From Lithospermum erythrorhizon (lineage: Eukaryota; Streptophyta; Magnoliopsida; Boraginales; Boraginaceae), in the NCBI GenBank assembly GCA_019722365.1, contig JADFUC010000905.1:39906-103905 (forward strand): a stretch of 64,000 nucleotides of DNA, given 5' to 3'. The notes under the pieces were generated by a model. It did no database searches and was not told the DNA's origin. It saw only the letters and a program-made list of their open reading frames with translations. Numbering within the stretch: position 1 is the stretch's first letter; the number at the start of each line of letters is the position of its first letter. This document shows, piece by piece, positions 45,690 to 57,084 of this stretch. The position numbers and the translations under genes were made by a program.

Positions 45690-46877
45690 AAATAACAAGG
45701 CTAAATTTTATACAGACCTCAATTAAAAATATTTCAACAAAAGACTCAAATATTTCCCCAATCTTTGAATGAAATGGGAGCAATTTCTGCACCGAATCCT
45801 TTAAAAAAATATTTTTGGCACCTGAACACTACTTCAATAGGTAAACCTAACGGCAAAATAGAAAATTATATATATTACACTTTAAGTCTCTTTTAAAATA
45901 ACAAATACTTAATTGGATCAAATTTTAATAATTAATTTTAATTAATTCACCAAGAAACACATCATCTTCAACCTACTCCTACCCTCATCCCACCCTACCC
46001 CATCCCCCTACCAACGTAGTACTCCTGCCCCTGCCTTCATTCGAGCTTTTCAATTTCTTGCCGAACAGGGTACTCTGTTTACAATGTAATAGCAAAAAGG
46101 TTAACATCATCACTGTATTGAAATTGAAATGAACAATCATAATAATAAGATAAAGAAAAGGGTTTTTACCATTGCCTTGGTTTTTAAATAGAAAGAACTA
46201 GTAGACTCGCAGTCTCTCTGAAAGAAAAGGGAGCAATACTATAATTCCATCAACGAATTGTAGCAATAGAAGGTAAAAAAGAAAAACAATGAAATGTTCA
46301 AATTTCCATAATGTATAGCAAGCTGTCAACCATTAAAGGATAGCAGATACTAGCCGTCATAATTATCAAATCCCATTAGAAAAACAAATTAACATGTTAA
46401 TAACACATGTTAAGTCAAATTAAACATAAATATCAATAATTTTGCACCATAGGTGATTGTTTTTAGAGCTTAAGAGAAACCGGTCTTATGGAACTAAGGT
46501 CGTGCTTGACAGACACATGATTTATATCAAGTAACTTTTCGCTATTAAATTGTAAACAGGATGCTCTGTTTGGTAGGTGTGGGTGGGGTAAGATGATGGG
46601 TTTTTTTTAAAATTAAATTAATTAAAATAATTATTAAAAAAATTGATCTAATTAATTATTTTTTATTTTAAAATGAACCATAAAATGTAAGATATATATA
46701 ATTTTTTTTATTTTGCACTCCTAGTTTTACTATTAAAAGTAGCTCAAAAGGTTAAAAGCATTTTTCAAAAGCTCAAAGATCAAAATCATCTCAGACGCTA
46801 ATTTAAAAATAAAGCTTCAGTACTTATTTAAATATTTTCTTTAGTTCATGTAATGTAGAAATTTAGCCAAATAACAA
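45690..46877. mobile_element. Mutator-like foldback element with perfect 9-bp target duplication
   Basis: The element proper is 45699-46868 (1170 bases), starting ggctaaattt and ending aaatttagcc. Identical 9-mers aaataacaa flank it at 45690-45698 and 46869-46877. A 9-base duplication is diagnostic of the Mutator superfamily. The left ~400 bases and right ~330 bases are imperfect inverted repeats. For example, gtactctgtttacaat near 46075 pairs with attgtaaacaggatgc near 46550, and the block with aattatatatat near 45870 pairs with its complement near 46690. The middle has no transposase, so it is non-autonomous. Confidence 0.85.
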
Positions 46878-47080
46878 TTGATTCATTCAACTTAAAACAC
46901 AACATCTTCTTCCCTGTGCCGTGAATTACTGGAAATTCGATGTGTAGTGCTTGTTTATTACATTTATTACGGAGTATTATTTTTGCTTGTTTGATCTTGT
47001 ACTAAGAAGACATGCCCAAAAGTCACATAAACTATCCTATATTCCTATGTGATGTGGTCCTCTCCCATGCATTAATAATT
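46878..47080. other. Short spacer, nothing recognised
   Basis: AT-rich, no frame or repeat of note. Confidence 0.4.
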
Positions 47081-47265
47081 ATTCCCTTCATATTAATTTT
47101 TATGAGATTATTTATCAAAAATAGAAATCTTAAATCAAGTTCTTGTTTTGACCATTTGTGAATGATGGAAATGGAGGAAAAAATAAAATATAAGAATCTA
47201 ATTTGAAATTTTTTTTAAAATTCATGTAAAAATAAAAGTCTCTTATATTATGAGATGGAGGGACT
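47081..47265. mobile_element. Stowaway-like MITE
   Basis: The left end attcccttcatattaatttt and the right end, read inverted as agtccctccatctcataata, resemble the CTCCCTCC.TCCCATAATATAAG ends of Stowaway (Mariner-derived) elements, about 185 bases apart. The inverted match extends into tataagagacttttat. Flanks have TA dinucleotides, as expected. The left arm is more decayed. Confidence 0.5.
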
Positions 47266-47689
47266 AATAAAAATAAGGACCCCGCGCTGCAAAAATTAAT
47301 TAGGACGACCAAAATCTTTTGTTCTTACAATATTGATCCCATCTTAATTCCTTTCTACAATTAAACATAAAAATAAGCATAATAATATACATCCGTAGAT
47401 CTTATCCATAAATAACATATTTTCAACAATTTGAATTGGATAAGCTCGATTACATGATATAAAGTATACATAAACAATCTTTAGATAGAACAATTCGAGT
47501 CTAAAAACATAATATTATAATATATATCCATCCCTAGAAAATTCTTCCAAAATAAATGCAAAATTATTATAAAATACATTGCAAATTTCTCAAAATTAAA
47601 AAGTGATGAAGAATGTTGTCATTAGCTCTTTCAATTCAGTATCTTGTCATAGTCTTGAAGTCTACTATAGACAATCCAATTTTATTAAT
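47266..47689. other. AT-rich spacer
   Basis: No gene, repeat or motif recognised. Confidence 0.4.
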
Positions 47690-49025
47690 TATTTTTAATT
47701 AAATTCAATTTATTTGGATTAATTAATTTAATTAAATAAAAACCAATCACACAATTACATGTGGCGATTAGGGTTTCGATTGAGCCTCCGATGAAAATCG
47801 AAAACGTGAAATTAATAGGGTTGCCGATAATTAAGTCCCTAAAATTAATATAAGTTAAAATTAGGTTTTATATATAAAACCTAATTTTAAACCTAAAATA
47901 AGATTTTCGCAAAGTACGGGGATGCAACGAATGCAACAAGAAAATGGCGTGGTAAAAACATAAACATTTTAAACTAAATATAGAACCCTAATAGGCGCCT
48001 CTTTTATGCTTGGAGGAAAGGAAAGCTCAAATTTCAACGATCTAGATCATGCCACAATTAAAATGATCAAAGGCGAATATCCTTCTGCCACCTCATCGAT
48101 CCACCTGATAATGGATCAACCAATCAGAAGAAAGCTCGAAAGCGCATAAATACCCTACCCTCCCCCATCTTTGAAACGAACAAGTCTTAGAAGCCAAAAA
48201 TACAACAAAAAACTCTTGAGAGAATTTATTCGCATATAGAAACTCTACAAAAATTCCTCTTAGCAGAATCCTTGAAGTTTACACTCTGTGAGAACCAATT
48301 AAAAACACATAAATTCAACCTTAAAGCCAAATAGGCGCATTTAAGTCAAGAATGTGGGTCAATTACCACATAAACTAAAGAATTTCTAGAACAATGTTCA
48401 AATCAAATGAGAATCGATCAACTCAGATTTCAAACTTCAAATCACTACAAAATTGCCGCGTCCGTGTAGTAAATCTCAGTAGTATATAAAGTCGCGAAGG
48501 CCCCTGCCTACCACAAGAAACACAGAGTGCCGACGGCGCACCTCCTTGACGCCAAATACGCGACCAAGTATATCCACAGCGACACGCTTGCTTTCAGGTT
48601 ACGCCGCTAAGAACCCGACTCCAGTCTAGCTGCGGATCAAGTCGCTAAGGCTTTGGCTGACATATCCAAATCCAAGTCTAAGTCCAAGACTAAGTCCAAA
48701 TACCAAGTTCAAGTCCACATACCCACACGGGATTAAGCTGCTGAGGCACCTCGGCTCGGATTATATCCAAGTCAAGACAAAGTCGTCCAAGACTGCGACG
48801 CCAAGTCCATCGTGAGACCAAGATCGCGAGGCCAAGTCTACACCGAGACCAAGCATCGCGAGGCCAAGTCCAGGATTTTATCCAGATCCAGAAACATATC
48901 TAAATCCAAGTCCAAATCAAATCGCAAGTCCAAGTCCAGCATCTCAAGTAGTCAGCAACCGTTAAGAGAGACCTCAATCGTTTGATATAGTTTTCTTTGT
49001 ACCTAAAAGGATTTCCCCAAATAAA
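47690..49025 (+). mobile_element. LTR-like repeat, family T copy 2
   Basis: Same order as 14020-15960. A 'catgtggcgattagggttt' block near 47758 comes first, then AT-rich DNA with an inverted pair (attaggttttatatataaaa and its complement, near 47870), a TATA box at 48145-48152, a leader, and a tract of caagtc/ccaagt repeats (48660-48945). It is followed at once by the inverted-repeat element at 49026. About 600 bases shorter than copy 1. Confidence 0.5.
48660..48945 (+). repeat. CCAAGT / CAAGTC tract in T copy 2
   Basis: Units such as tccaagtc and gaggccaagtcc recur with variants 'gagaccaagatcgcgaggcc'. Matches the tract in T copy 1. Confidence 0.7.
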
Positions 49026-49319
49026 TTTTAGGCTCGTGGCCGAAAGGCCCTGCATTCATTTTAGTGCTCGGCACACCATCAACTTAACTGGCATGCCCCT
49101 GCATTTTTTAGTGTCTATACATCCCCCCGACTCCCATACACCTAATTTACATTAGTGAAATGACTATATTACCCTTTAAAAATACACATCGAGTCACTAT
49201 TTTATCCCTAACACTAAAGTATGTATGAAATGACCATTTTGCCCCTCCTCATTTGCAAGTGCAGTAGTTAGCGCTTCCACATGGGCAAAATTGTCATTTC
49301 ACCAAAAAAGTACAAGGTC

Positions 49320-49800
49320 GCTCCCCCACCCCACCGCCTCCACCCCCACCCCTACCCCCACCCTCACGCCCCACCCCCACCCCATCCCCTACCCGCCTCC
49401 ACCCCCACCCCCTACCCCTACCTCACAACCCCTACCCCTCAAAAAATACACCCCACCCCCCACCCCTCGAGTCGTTATACACACACCCAAATAGTGTCAA
49501 GTTGGATATGAATGACTATTTTGCCCCTCCCTATTTGCAAGCGCAAGAAGGGCGTTTCATTAAGTGACAAAATTATCATTTCACTAAAAAATGTATAAGG
49601 CTGCCCTCCACCCCACCCCCTACCCCTACCTCCCCCACCCCCTCAACACCCCCATCCCTCTACCTGGCCTCCACCCCTCCCCTATCCCCACCATAGTTCC
49701 CCTCATTCCACGCCCACCAACCACCACCATCACCACCACAGCCCCTCACCCCTACCAAACACCATCACTACCAGTCCCCCACAGCCCCACTAACTTTAAA
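49320..49800. repeat. Two C-rich tracts (CCCCACC / CCCCTACC)
   Basis: 49320-49490 and 49600-49790 consist of imperfect cccca, ctacccc and cctcca units, separated by a copy of inverted-repeat sequence. The complementary strand has many G runs of three to five. The proline-rich frames here are low-complexity by-products, not proteins. Confidence 0.85.
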
Positions 49801-50369
49801 TTGATCACGGAATATAAATACATTAAATCTTGAGGTAAAACTAACCAAAATAAATACAACTTAAACAAAAGTAACGACATGGCTAACAACTTAATTTAAT
49901 AAATACATTAAATCTTGAGGTTAAATTAAGCAAAAGAAATAGAAAGAAATCAGGAGCACTTGTTTTATCATCAGGAGATAATAATAATGATAATTATGAT
50001 GTCAATGAGCGAATTGGTCAGCGAGTACTACATATGATTCTCAGCGCCGCCGGAGGACGCCATGTGGAGCTCTGGAGATGGTCAGTCGGCGCGGAGTCGA
50101 GATGGTTGGTCGGCGGCGGCGGAGAGGAGAAGGAAGTAGGTTTCGCATGTAATAGGTCATCATTGCTTCCTCCATTATTCTGCAAACTTGCAATATTCGT
50201 GGTCAATACGCTTCATCCATTATTCTCGCAAACTTTGTAATATTCAAAGTTAACAGTCAGCTTTCCATTATTTTTGGCACGAGATTTGATTTGTGATTTG
50301 ATTTTAAGCTTGGTTTTGGTTTTTCAACGGGATGAAAACGGGACATATAGATGAAATGACATACGTAAA
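49801..50369. other. Interior of the inverted-repeat element
   Basis: Contains a short direct repeat (aatacattaaatcttgaggt at about 49818 and 49902) and a G/C-richer patch at 50040-50140. Overlapping opposite-strand frames there (50034-50240 and 50018-50206) are not recognised. Confidence 0.4.
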
Positions 50370-50779
50370 GGCCGGGACGTAAGCAAGTGGGTGTCTAAGG
50401 GGATGTAAAATGACAATTTGCCCTTAATGAAACTTCCTAACTACTACACTTGCAAATAGGGGAGGGGCAAAATAGTCATTTTACACCCTATACTTTAGTG
50501 TTAGGGACAAAATAGTCATTTTACTGTGACTCAATGTGTATTTTAAGGGTAATATAGTCATTTCACTAATGAAAATTAGGTGTATGGGAGTCGGGGGTGT
50601 ATGACACTAAAAAGTGTATAGGGGCCCGCCCGATTAAGTTCGTGGGTGCCTGCACACTAAAAATAGTATGGCCACATGTACTAAAACCATAAGATAAGCG
50701 CTTTTCACCTACCAAGCCTTATAAATAATAAATTTTTCTATATTCATCATCGGAAATCGATTTATAGCCGGGGAAATCC

Positions 50780-51130
50780 GACTACTAACACAACTTTAGC
50801 GTCGGGTTAGAATCGGGAAACTCCCGACTCTATATTTTCGACGCTAATTTTCATTCCGGATGCCAAACCCGACGCTAATAAGCTCCGGATTGAGTACGGG
50901 CTTTACCGACCTAACACCGACGCCCAACTCCAACATTTAAATTAATTTTATTTTGATTTAATTTATCCCGATGCTTTTTATATAATTTTTCCGATGCCAA
51001 ACCGACTCCAAAGTTTTATTTAATTTCTTTTGATTTAATTTGATCCGCCTATATACCGACGCTAACTGAGGTTAGTAACAATTTTTTATTTGTATCCCGA
51101 CGCTAGGCCGACGCTAACCCGACGCTAGTT
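50780..51130. repeat. Left subterminal CGACGCT repeats of the CACTA element
   Basis: Multiple gcgtcggg, cccgacgct and 'ccgacgcc' copies in both orientations, for example at about 50797, 50870, 50925 and 51100-51125. Confidence 0.8.
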
Positions 51131-52096
51131 CTCAGCTCCAAGGAAAGAAAGCATCCAGATACTGCAAAATGTATTCCAAAGATCCGGGATGATTCATATT
51201 CCCAATCCACATTAATATTCCAATTAGGCTAATCTCAATCACAACAAAATATCCAAAAATATATTGCAAATATCCAAAAAATACAAAGAAACACAAATAA
51301 CACAAATTTTGTTACAAATAACACAAACAAACACAATAACACAAATACAAATCACAAAACACAAATTCAAACAAACACAAAACACAAAGAAACACAAATA
51401 ACACAAATAAACACAAATAACACAAACAAAATATAAAATATTAGAAATTAATTAATTTAAAATTGAAGAACAAGATGAAGTCATCTACAAAATGAAATTA
51501 AACAGTTAGTAATAATAATAAATAATTATGGAACAAATTAACTTTTGAAGTGACCTAGAAATTAAAATTAAACAAAGTTAGAAATTATACAAATGATTAC
51601 GGCAGTAGATGAGAAATAATTTGAATGAATTAAAATAGAGAGAAAGACAAATAAATAATACCTAGAAAAGATGATGAATTGGATATGTATGTGTGATATT
51701 TAAAGAACTGGTTCTGTAATTCTGTACTGCCCGACGCCAACCCGACGCTAACCCGACGCCAACTTTTCATATAATTTGAATTTCCCTCGTAAAAAACGGG
51801 AGTGGGAATCTGAAATTTTCAAAACCGACGCCATACCCGACGCCAACTCGACTCTAAATCTGGAAAATTTCTGCAATACCCGACGCCAACCCGTCACTAT
51901 CCCGACGCTAATAGTGACCTGCAGTTAAAAAAAGATGCAGTTTTACAAAACAAAACCCCCCTGCATTTATGTCATATGAGAATAGAACAAGATGTGTCAC
52001 ATTTACAGAACTCAATATCGATGCACAACAAACACAAAATACAACAACACATAAATTTGCATTTCAATACGTAGTTTAATACATAATTGTCAATTA
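51131..52096. other. CACTA 3' region: ACAC-rich DNA and more CGACGC repeats
   Basis: 51240-51430 is dominated by aacacaaataacacaaa repeats. 51725-51915 has a second cluster of cccgacgccaacccgacgct type. There is no coding sequence. Both lie downstream of the transposase stop. Confidence 0.6.
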
Positions 52097-52133
52097 TTAC
52101 ATAAAAAAGTTGTAAATTAAAACATTTTTACTC

Positions 52134-55100
52134 CTAATCTTCATTCGATGATCTTTCGTTTTCTTGAGTGTTCTTTCCGAAATAGTTCTGCTCCGAGTCA
52201 TCGTCCTCATCGGGGTAGTCCGACGCGTATTCTGAGTCAGAGCTATCGCTATTTCCCGCAACATACTGCTCCTCTCCAATAATAACGAAAGCCCCCTCTT
52301 CAATAATGTCAACATCATCGGTTTGATCTACAAGAACGGGCGGAGGTTGTCGCTCTTCTTGGAAGACATCTTCAGTATTCAAAGCGGACAAATCCACATT
52401 CTGCATATGAGTCCAATCAACTCGGCTTCTAGCATTTCTCCGTTTAATAAGTACATGCCAATGCTATGTCCGTTGAGACATAACCCAAGATAGTATACTT
52501 GTTATGCCTAAGGATGCTAGGATAAACTATCATCTTTAAAACCTCTCGGGGTCATGGTGTCGATTTGAACTATCCCATTCTCGGATGCACTGCATCCACT
52601 TGTCGGGTATCAAACCGTAAAACACTTGAAGAGTACAACTTGTCATGGGTGTAGCCGCACGTCAACTCCAATCTCCTCAATCACACCATAGTACCAACAC
52701 TGCTTTCTTACCTTCAAGCAAGTGGTTCTATTACCATCGCCTGCCTCGATGTCAAAGTAGTACCCGTTGATGTAGTAGCATTTGGTAATGCTTTTGATGA
52801 GCGGGCCTAATGAAATTGTATAGAGGAGAGCATTTTGTCAATCAGACATCTACACGCCATAAAACCATTCAATCGGAAATTGTTGGCTCTCGATTTCTTT
52901 GTTCCGCCGACTGTGATCCAACTCGGCCAAGGTATTCATGGTACCTAGAAGGAAACGTTATTTGCTTAGTTAACAACCGTATCGTGTACCTAAGTAATCA
53001 ATTTAAATTTCTTAAATACACACTTACCGAGATGTTCTTGTACTGTGCTGCTCCAAAGAATATACGCATTTGAACAAGGGTGTATTCTTCATTCTCCATC
53101 CAAGATTCATGTTTCACCACAAACGGCCACGCCCTCGATAACGTAAAACAACGGCAAACGCCTTGGCCTTCCTCGTTGATTTGGTACATCGTGCCTCTAG
53201 GGCGATTTAAGTTAGTTTATATTCCATCCTCAAGCATGGAATGCAGTTCGAAACCCTTGACCAAATATGCCTCACATATCGACCCTTCAACACGTGCCTT
53301 TGTCTCACCATTTTCTTCTTCAACCTCCTCAAAAGCTACAAACATTTGTAATATATATTAGTTAGATGATTAAACATATAACATATTATAAAATTGAAAT
53401 AAAGTGAAATACTACCACTTAAAGGTACATCCATCTATATCAAGACGACCTATTTAAAAGCTTCATATGGCAAATGTATTGGTAGGTGCTCCATCACATC
53501 GAAAAAATTCGGTGGTGTGAATTAATCTCTCTCCATCTTGCAAATTATCTCAACAATGTTACGCCCAAGTTGTTGTACATGTTCCACATTAAGAGTTGCT
53601 GCTAAAATATCACGAAAGAAAAAGCACCACTCTGTAATGGTTTCCCATATGTCATCGCCCGTGACGGGCGGAGTCTCACGGGAAGTACTTCGCACACAAT
53701 ATGCATGTCGTGACTTTTTAGCCCGGTGAAGTTCACATTCCCTGCACATCTGGCAATGTTTGAAGCATATCCATTTGCAATCAGAACGACAACCATTTCC
53801 TAAACGCTTTTTGATCCTTGTGGTTTAAAGTATAAGTCGCCTGGAGTTCGACCTCTTCCTACCTACTATATGTACCATATGCATGTCGGGCCCATAACAA
53901 TGAGTCACACGTCAATCCTTGCCCGCTCATTGTCCTTAGTTTTCTCGCAATATCCATTACCGTATGTAATGCATTAACACATTGTTTTTCCCTGTACGGT
54001 CGTATATTATAAGTTCCGATTTGTTCGTCAACACCACAACTCAACTCCCGTAATATAATCGCTCTTTTAAACCAGTTGTGTTCAATGTTATAATTGCAAA
54101 CCTATGTTCGCTTGTTTGTTTTTCCCAAAGGAATCAGATTCAACAAAGTAACCCCGTCGATACAATTCAATACATCAAGTCGCTCTGAGTCATGACACGT
54201 TGATTTCTCAGAATGGCTGTCTGCTCCTCCTAAACCCATGGCTGCCAGTGTAGGAAAGGGTGCGGATGTCAAACCAACAATGCTCCGACCCTCGGCGTAC
54301 TCTTGGGAACGACCTAGTATTCTCCATACAAGTATGGACATGCTAATCTCTACTATGCGCTGCCTCCATCCGATAACATCCCATATGCAGGAAAATCGCT
54401 AATCGTCCACATCAAAGCAACTCTCATAAGTTAGCCTCTATCCATATGCATCAAATGTCTCAATACCAATATTCCATAAAACCTTCAACTCATCAATCAA
54501 GGGTCTGAGGAAAACATCACTATCTCTCCTGTGATTATTTCGCCCGTGTATACTAGATGTTAACAAATATGGCTCCTTCTTCATGCACAACTCGTGGTAA
54601 ATTATACAATACGCATGATCACTGGCCAAGAAGTTATATTGGTGATTCAACGCGCTAAAAGGATCGAACCATCGAACACAACCCGCTTTAACATTTCTCG
54701 CCCGGCGAAAATGATATGATACATCGTCATTTCCACGCCACGCCATCCTCGGATGCTACATCCATCTATCATCCGCTTGAGTTCGGCGGTGTCATATCAT
54801 GTCGTGGAGCTGTCTTCTTCCTCCTACATATACAATCAAGTAAACGCTAAGCGCAAGAGGTAAGTATATCAAAACCTTCCACAAGGCTATAAGTCATATT
54901 GCCCCCTCTTTCTTTCCTCGTACCTATTCTCATCACAAACCGGACACCTATCATCGCTTTCATACTCTTTGTAAAACAAGATGCAATTATTAACACATGC
55001 ATCAATTTTCTGTTTTGGGAGGAACAGAGGAGTCAACAATCTTTTTGCCTCATAGAAATCATTTCAGAGTGTTCTCTCTATCATCAGATGAGTCGCTTGA

Positions 55101-55700
55101 TTAAGGAAATCCAACGTTGGAAATATTCTTGCGATATTTGCGACTTTGACTCGATGCTAACCAATTGAGTCGTCAAGGATAACTTAGTGAATTCAGTGCA
55201 ACCATCCCATAACGGTTGGTTTCAGAGTCACAATTGCAGAGTACCTCAATTTCACTGCCATCACGAAAGTTTAGACCATCTTCAACTACGCTGCATATAT
55301 CGATTGATCTCCACCTACATCCTTATCATCTTCTTTCATAAACATTGTTCGGGAGGATCATAAGACGCCCCTGTTCTGCTGATCATAAACATCATTTCGA
55401 GGTACATACATATCCCCACTGGCCGATCATGAACACGCTCAACAATATTCTCACCATTTATACATCCAAGCAGTAAGAATCGGAACAAACCCGTTAGAAA
55501 TCAAATGGAACTCAACATCAATCCTACTATGCAACAATGTATTTCGACACCTCCTACACGGACATCTTATCCCCGCAAAACCATTTTCGGAATAATAGTT
55601 TTCAGCAACATCCATAAACTTCATCAAATTTAACAAATATGAATTTTTCAATTGTCCATCGGGTCGATAACGATTTGTATACATCCAAGAACGACCGACA
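52134..55700 (-). pseudogene. CACTA transposase (TNP2 type) remnant
   Basis: Domains in order on the minus strand: a Transpos_assoc-like N-terminus (55690-55451, ENGFAGIRCPCRRCRNTLLH); the zinc/TNP2 entry (about 55110-54900, IDACVNNCILFYKEYESD then RCPVCDENRY); Transposase_21 (54746-54100, SSIHGRNNHRRDSDVFL then LIDELKVLW); DUF4218 (about 53850-53440, NGYASNIARC, GLKSHDMHIV, then EHVQQLGRNIVEIICKMER in a shifted frame); DUF4216-like (about 53000-52560, YYGVIEEIGVD); and an acidic tail with EERQPPPVLVDQTDDVDII (52406-52134). Many frameshifts and stops. The protein would cut and rejoin element ends in the nucleus. Inactive here. Confidence 0.9.
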
Positions 55701-56660
55701 TTTTACCTAAAATTAAAATTTATACCCACACATACTTACTTCTTCACTCATGTATAATAACTACTAAGCAAAGGAATAACACCAAAACAACAATGACGCT
55801 GCTATCGGAAAACTGAGCTGAGATAACAAAATTACCTTTTGATGTCGTAAATTGAGAAATGAGTGTATTAATTAATAGGAAAGTGGACGTATGGTTTTAT
55901 TTCGAGCATGCTGTTATATATTGAACATGGAGCGGGTTAGCGCCGGGTTGGCGCCGCCGTTATTATTGAATTATAAATAACATATCACATTACAGCTGGT
56001 CAAGGCTGTCTGATACATACCGACGCTACTTTCTACATATATTTGTCAATCGTATCGTATTTTACATTATAATTGCATACATTGACTACATAAAGATGAT
56101 TTAAGCCCAATGGTTAAATACAATACACATTAGTCGCTATTTGTGTTCTAATGCTAAATGGAAATTAAATCAAGAATATGATATACGCTGGAACACGATA
56201 ACATTCGATAGCATGAGTACGTCCACAAACACAAACCACGACATAAAGAAGATTTAAGCTCCAATTATTAGATAGAATACACAATGTTCACAAACACAAA
56301 CCATTAAATGTCTCTTCAACATTAGTTAATGTAGTGTTCTTTATCAGTATAAAGTAAATCAATACTATATCAATCATTACATAAAATTATTCAAATATAA
56401 TATATGTAATGCATGTAATAAGCCTCAAAAGTTTAATTAAGATGGGACTACATTTTTAGAAATCTCTCCACGCCAACTTACCGTGACTCCACTCCAATAC
56501 GTGAAAATATACGAATCCCGACGCCATCCCGACGCTAATACGATCAAAGAAAAAATATTATGCCGACCAACCCTATCGCCAACTACTATCCCCGACTTTT
56601 CTTTGTAGACAAATTAGCGTTGCATGCCGCCCGACGCTATCCTCGACACTAATGTTCACA
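55701..56660. other. CACTA 5' subterminal region
   Basis: Upstream of the transposase, with gcgccgggttggcgccgcc-like and cccgacgc motifs at about 55935, 56515-56540 and 56620-56650, within AT-rich DNA. It probably holds the promoter, but no TATA box stands out. Confidence 0.5.
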
Positions 56661-57084
56661 TCAGAGAAAAACCCAATTTTTTCAACACCCAACACCACCT
56701 GAGAATGCAAACATTTCGCCAACACACCACAACATGAACAAATACTTAATCAAACACGTTACAAACACACACAATATATTTTATAATCAACTTAAAAACA
56801 ATCTTTTAAATAATAAACAATAGAAATATCAATGTGTTCAATAAAATATAAACTATCAATGTACCAAAGTAGCAACTACCAATAAAATTATCAACTATCT
56901 TTAAAAACGAAAGCCAAACAATAAAACTACATCAATGTACCAAAGTAACAATAAAACAATATATGTATCAATGTAATAGTAGTAACAACTAGCCTAAGCC
57001 AAGTAGTCGTCCCCGAGGTCCCGGTAGATCCTCGAGGTGGTCCTGCTGGCCCTAGGAGGTAACGGGTCCGGGAGTATCCCCGCG
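56661..57084. other. ACAC/AT-rich spacer before the gypsy element
   Basis: Similar in composition to 51240-51430. A G/C-rich patch at 57000-57075, with no open frame I recognise, ends exactly where the gypsy LTR begins. It could be a fragment of another CACTA-related sequence. Confidence 0.4.

Larger units (their letters stand above)
49026..50690. mobile_element. Unclassified element with ~280-base inverted repeats
   Basis: 49026-49310 and 50370-50690 are inverted copies. Left 'ccatacacctaatttacatt' has its complement as aatgaaaattaggtgtatgg near 50567, and left aatgaccattttgcccctcc pairs with ggggcaaaatagtcattt near 50465. Beyond the left repeat, part of it (including tgactattttgcccctcc and tttcactaaaaaa) is repeated directly at 49500-49590, each copy leading into a C-rich tract. 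No transposase is present. Outer ends near ttttag share little flanking duplication, so the superfamily is open; a Mutator-like origin is possible from the long inverted repeats. Confidence 0.65.
50706..56610 (-). mobile_element. CACTA (En/Spm) transposon, decayed
   Basis: A transposase with the CACTA domain order lies on the minus strand (52134-55700), between two regions packed with cccgacgct/gcgtcggg motifs, the subterminal transposase-binding repeats of this superfamily. The left end cacctaccaag (50706) and the right end, read inverted as gtctacaaagaaaag (to 56610), both resemble CACTACAAGAAAA. CGACGCT motifs continue to about 56660, so the right end could lie slightly further on. The 3-base target duplication is not clear. 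Length of about 5.9 kb is short for an autonomous element. Confidence 0.8.

Noticed and set aside
49281..49833. Proline/histidine-rich ORFs in three frames
   Set aside because: They are translations of the C-rich tracts and read open in several frames because the repeat lacks stop codons.
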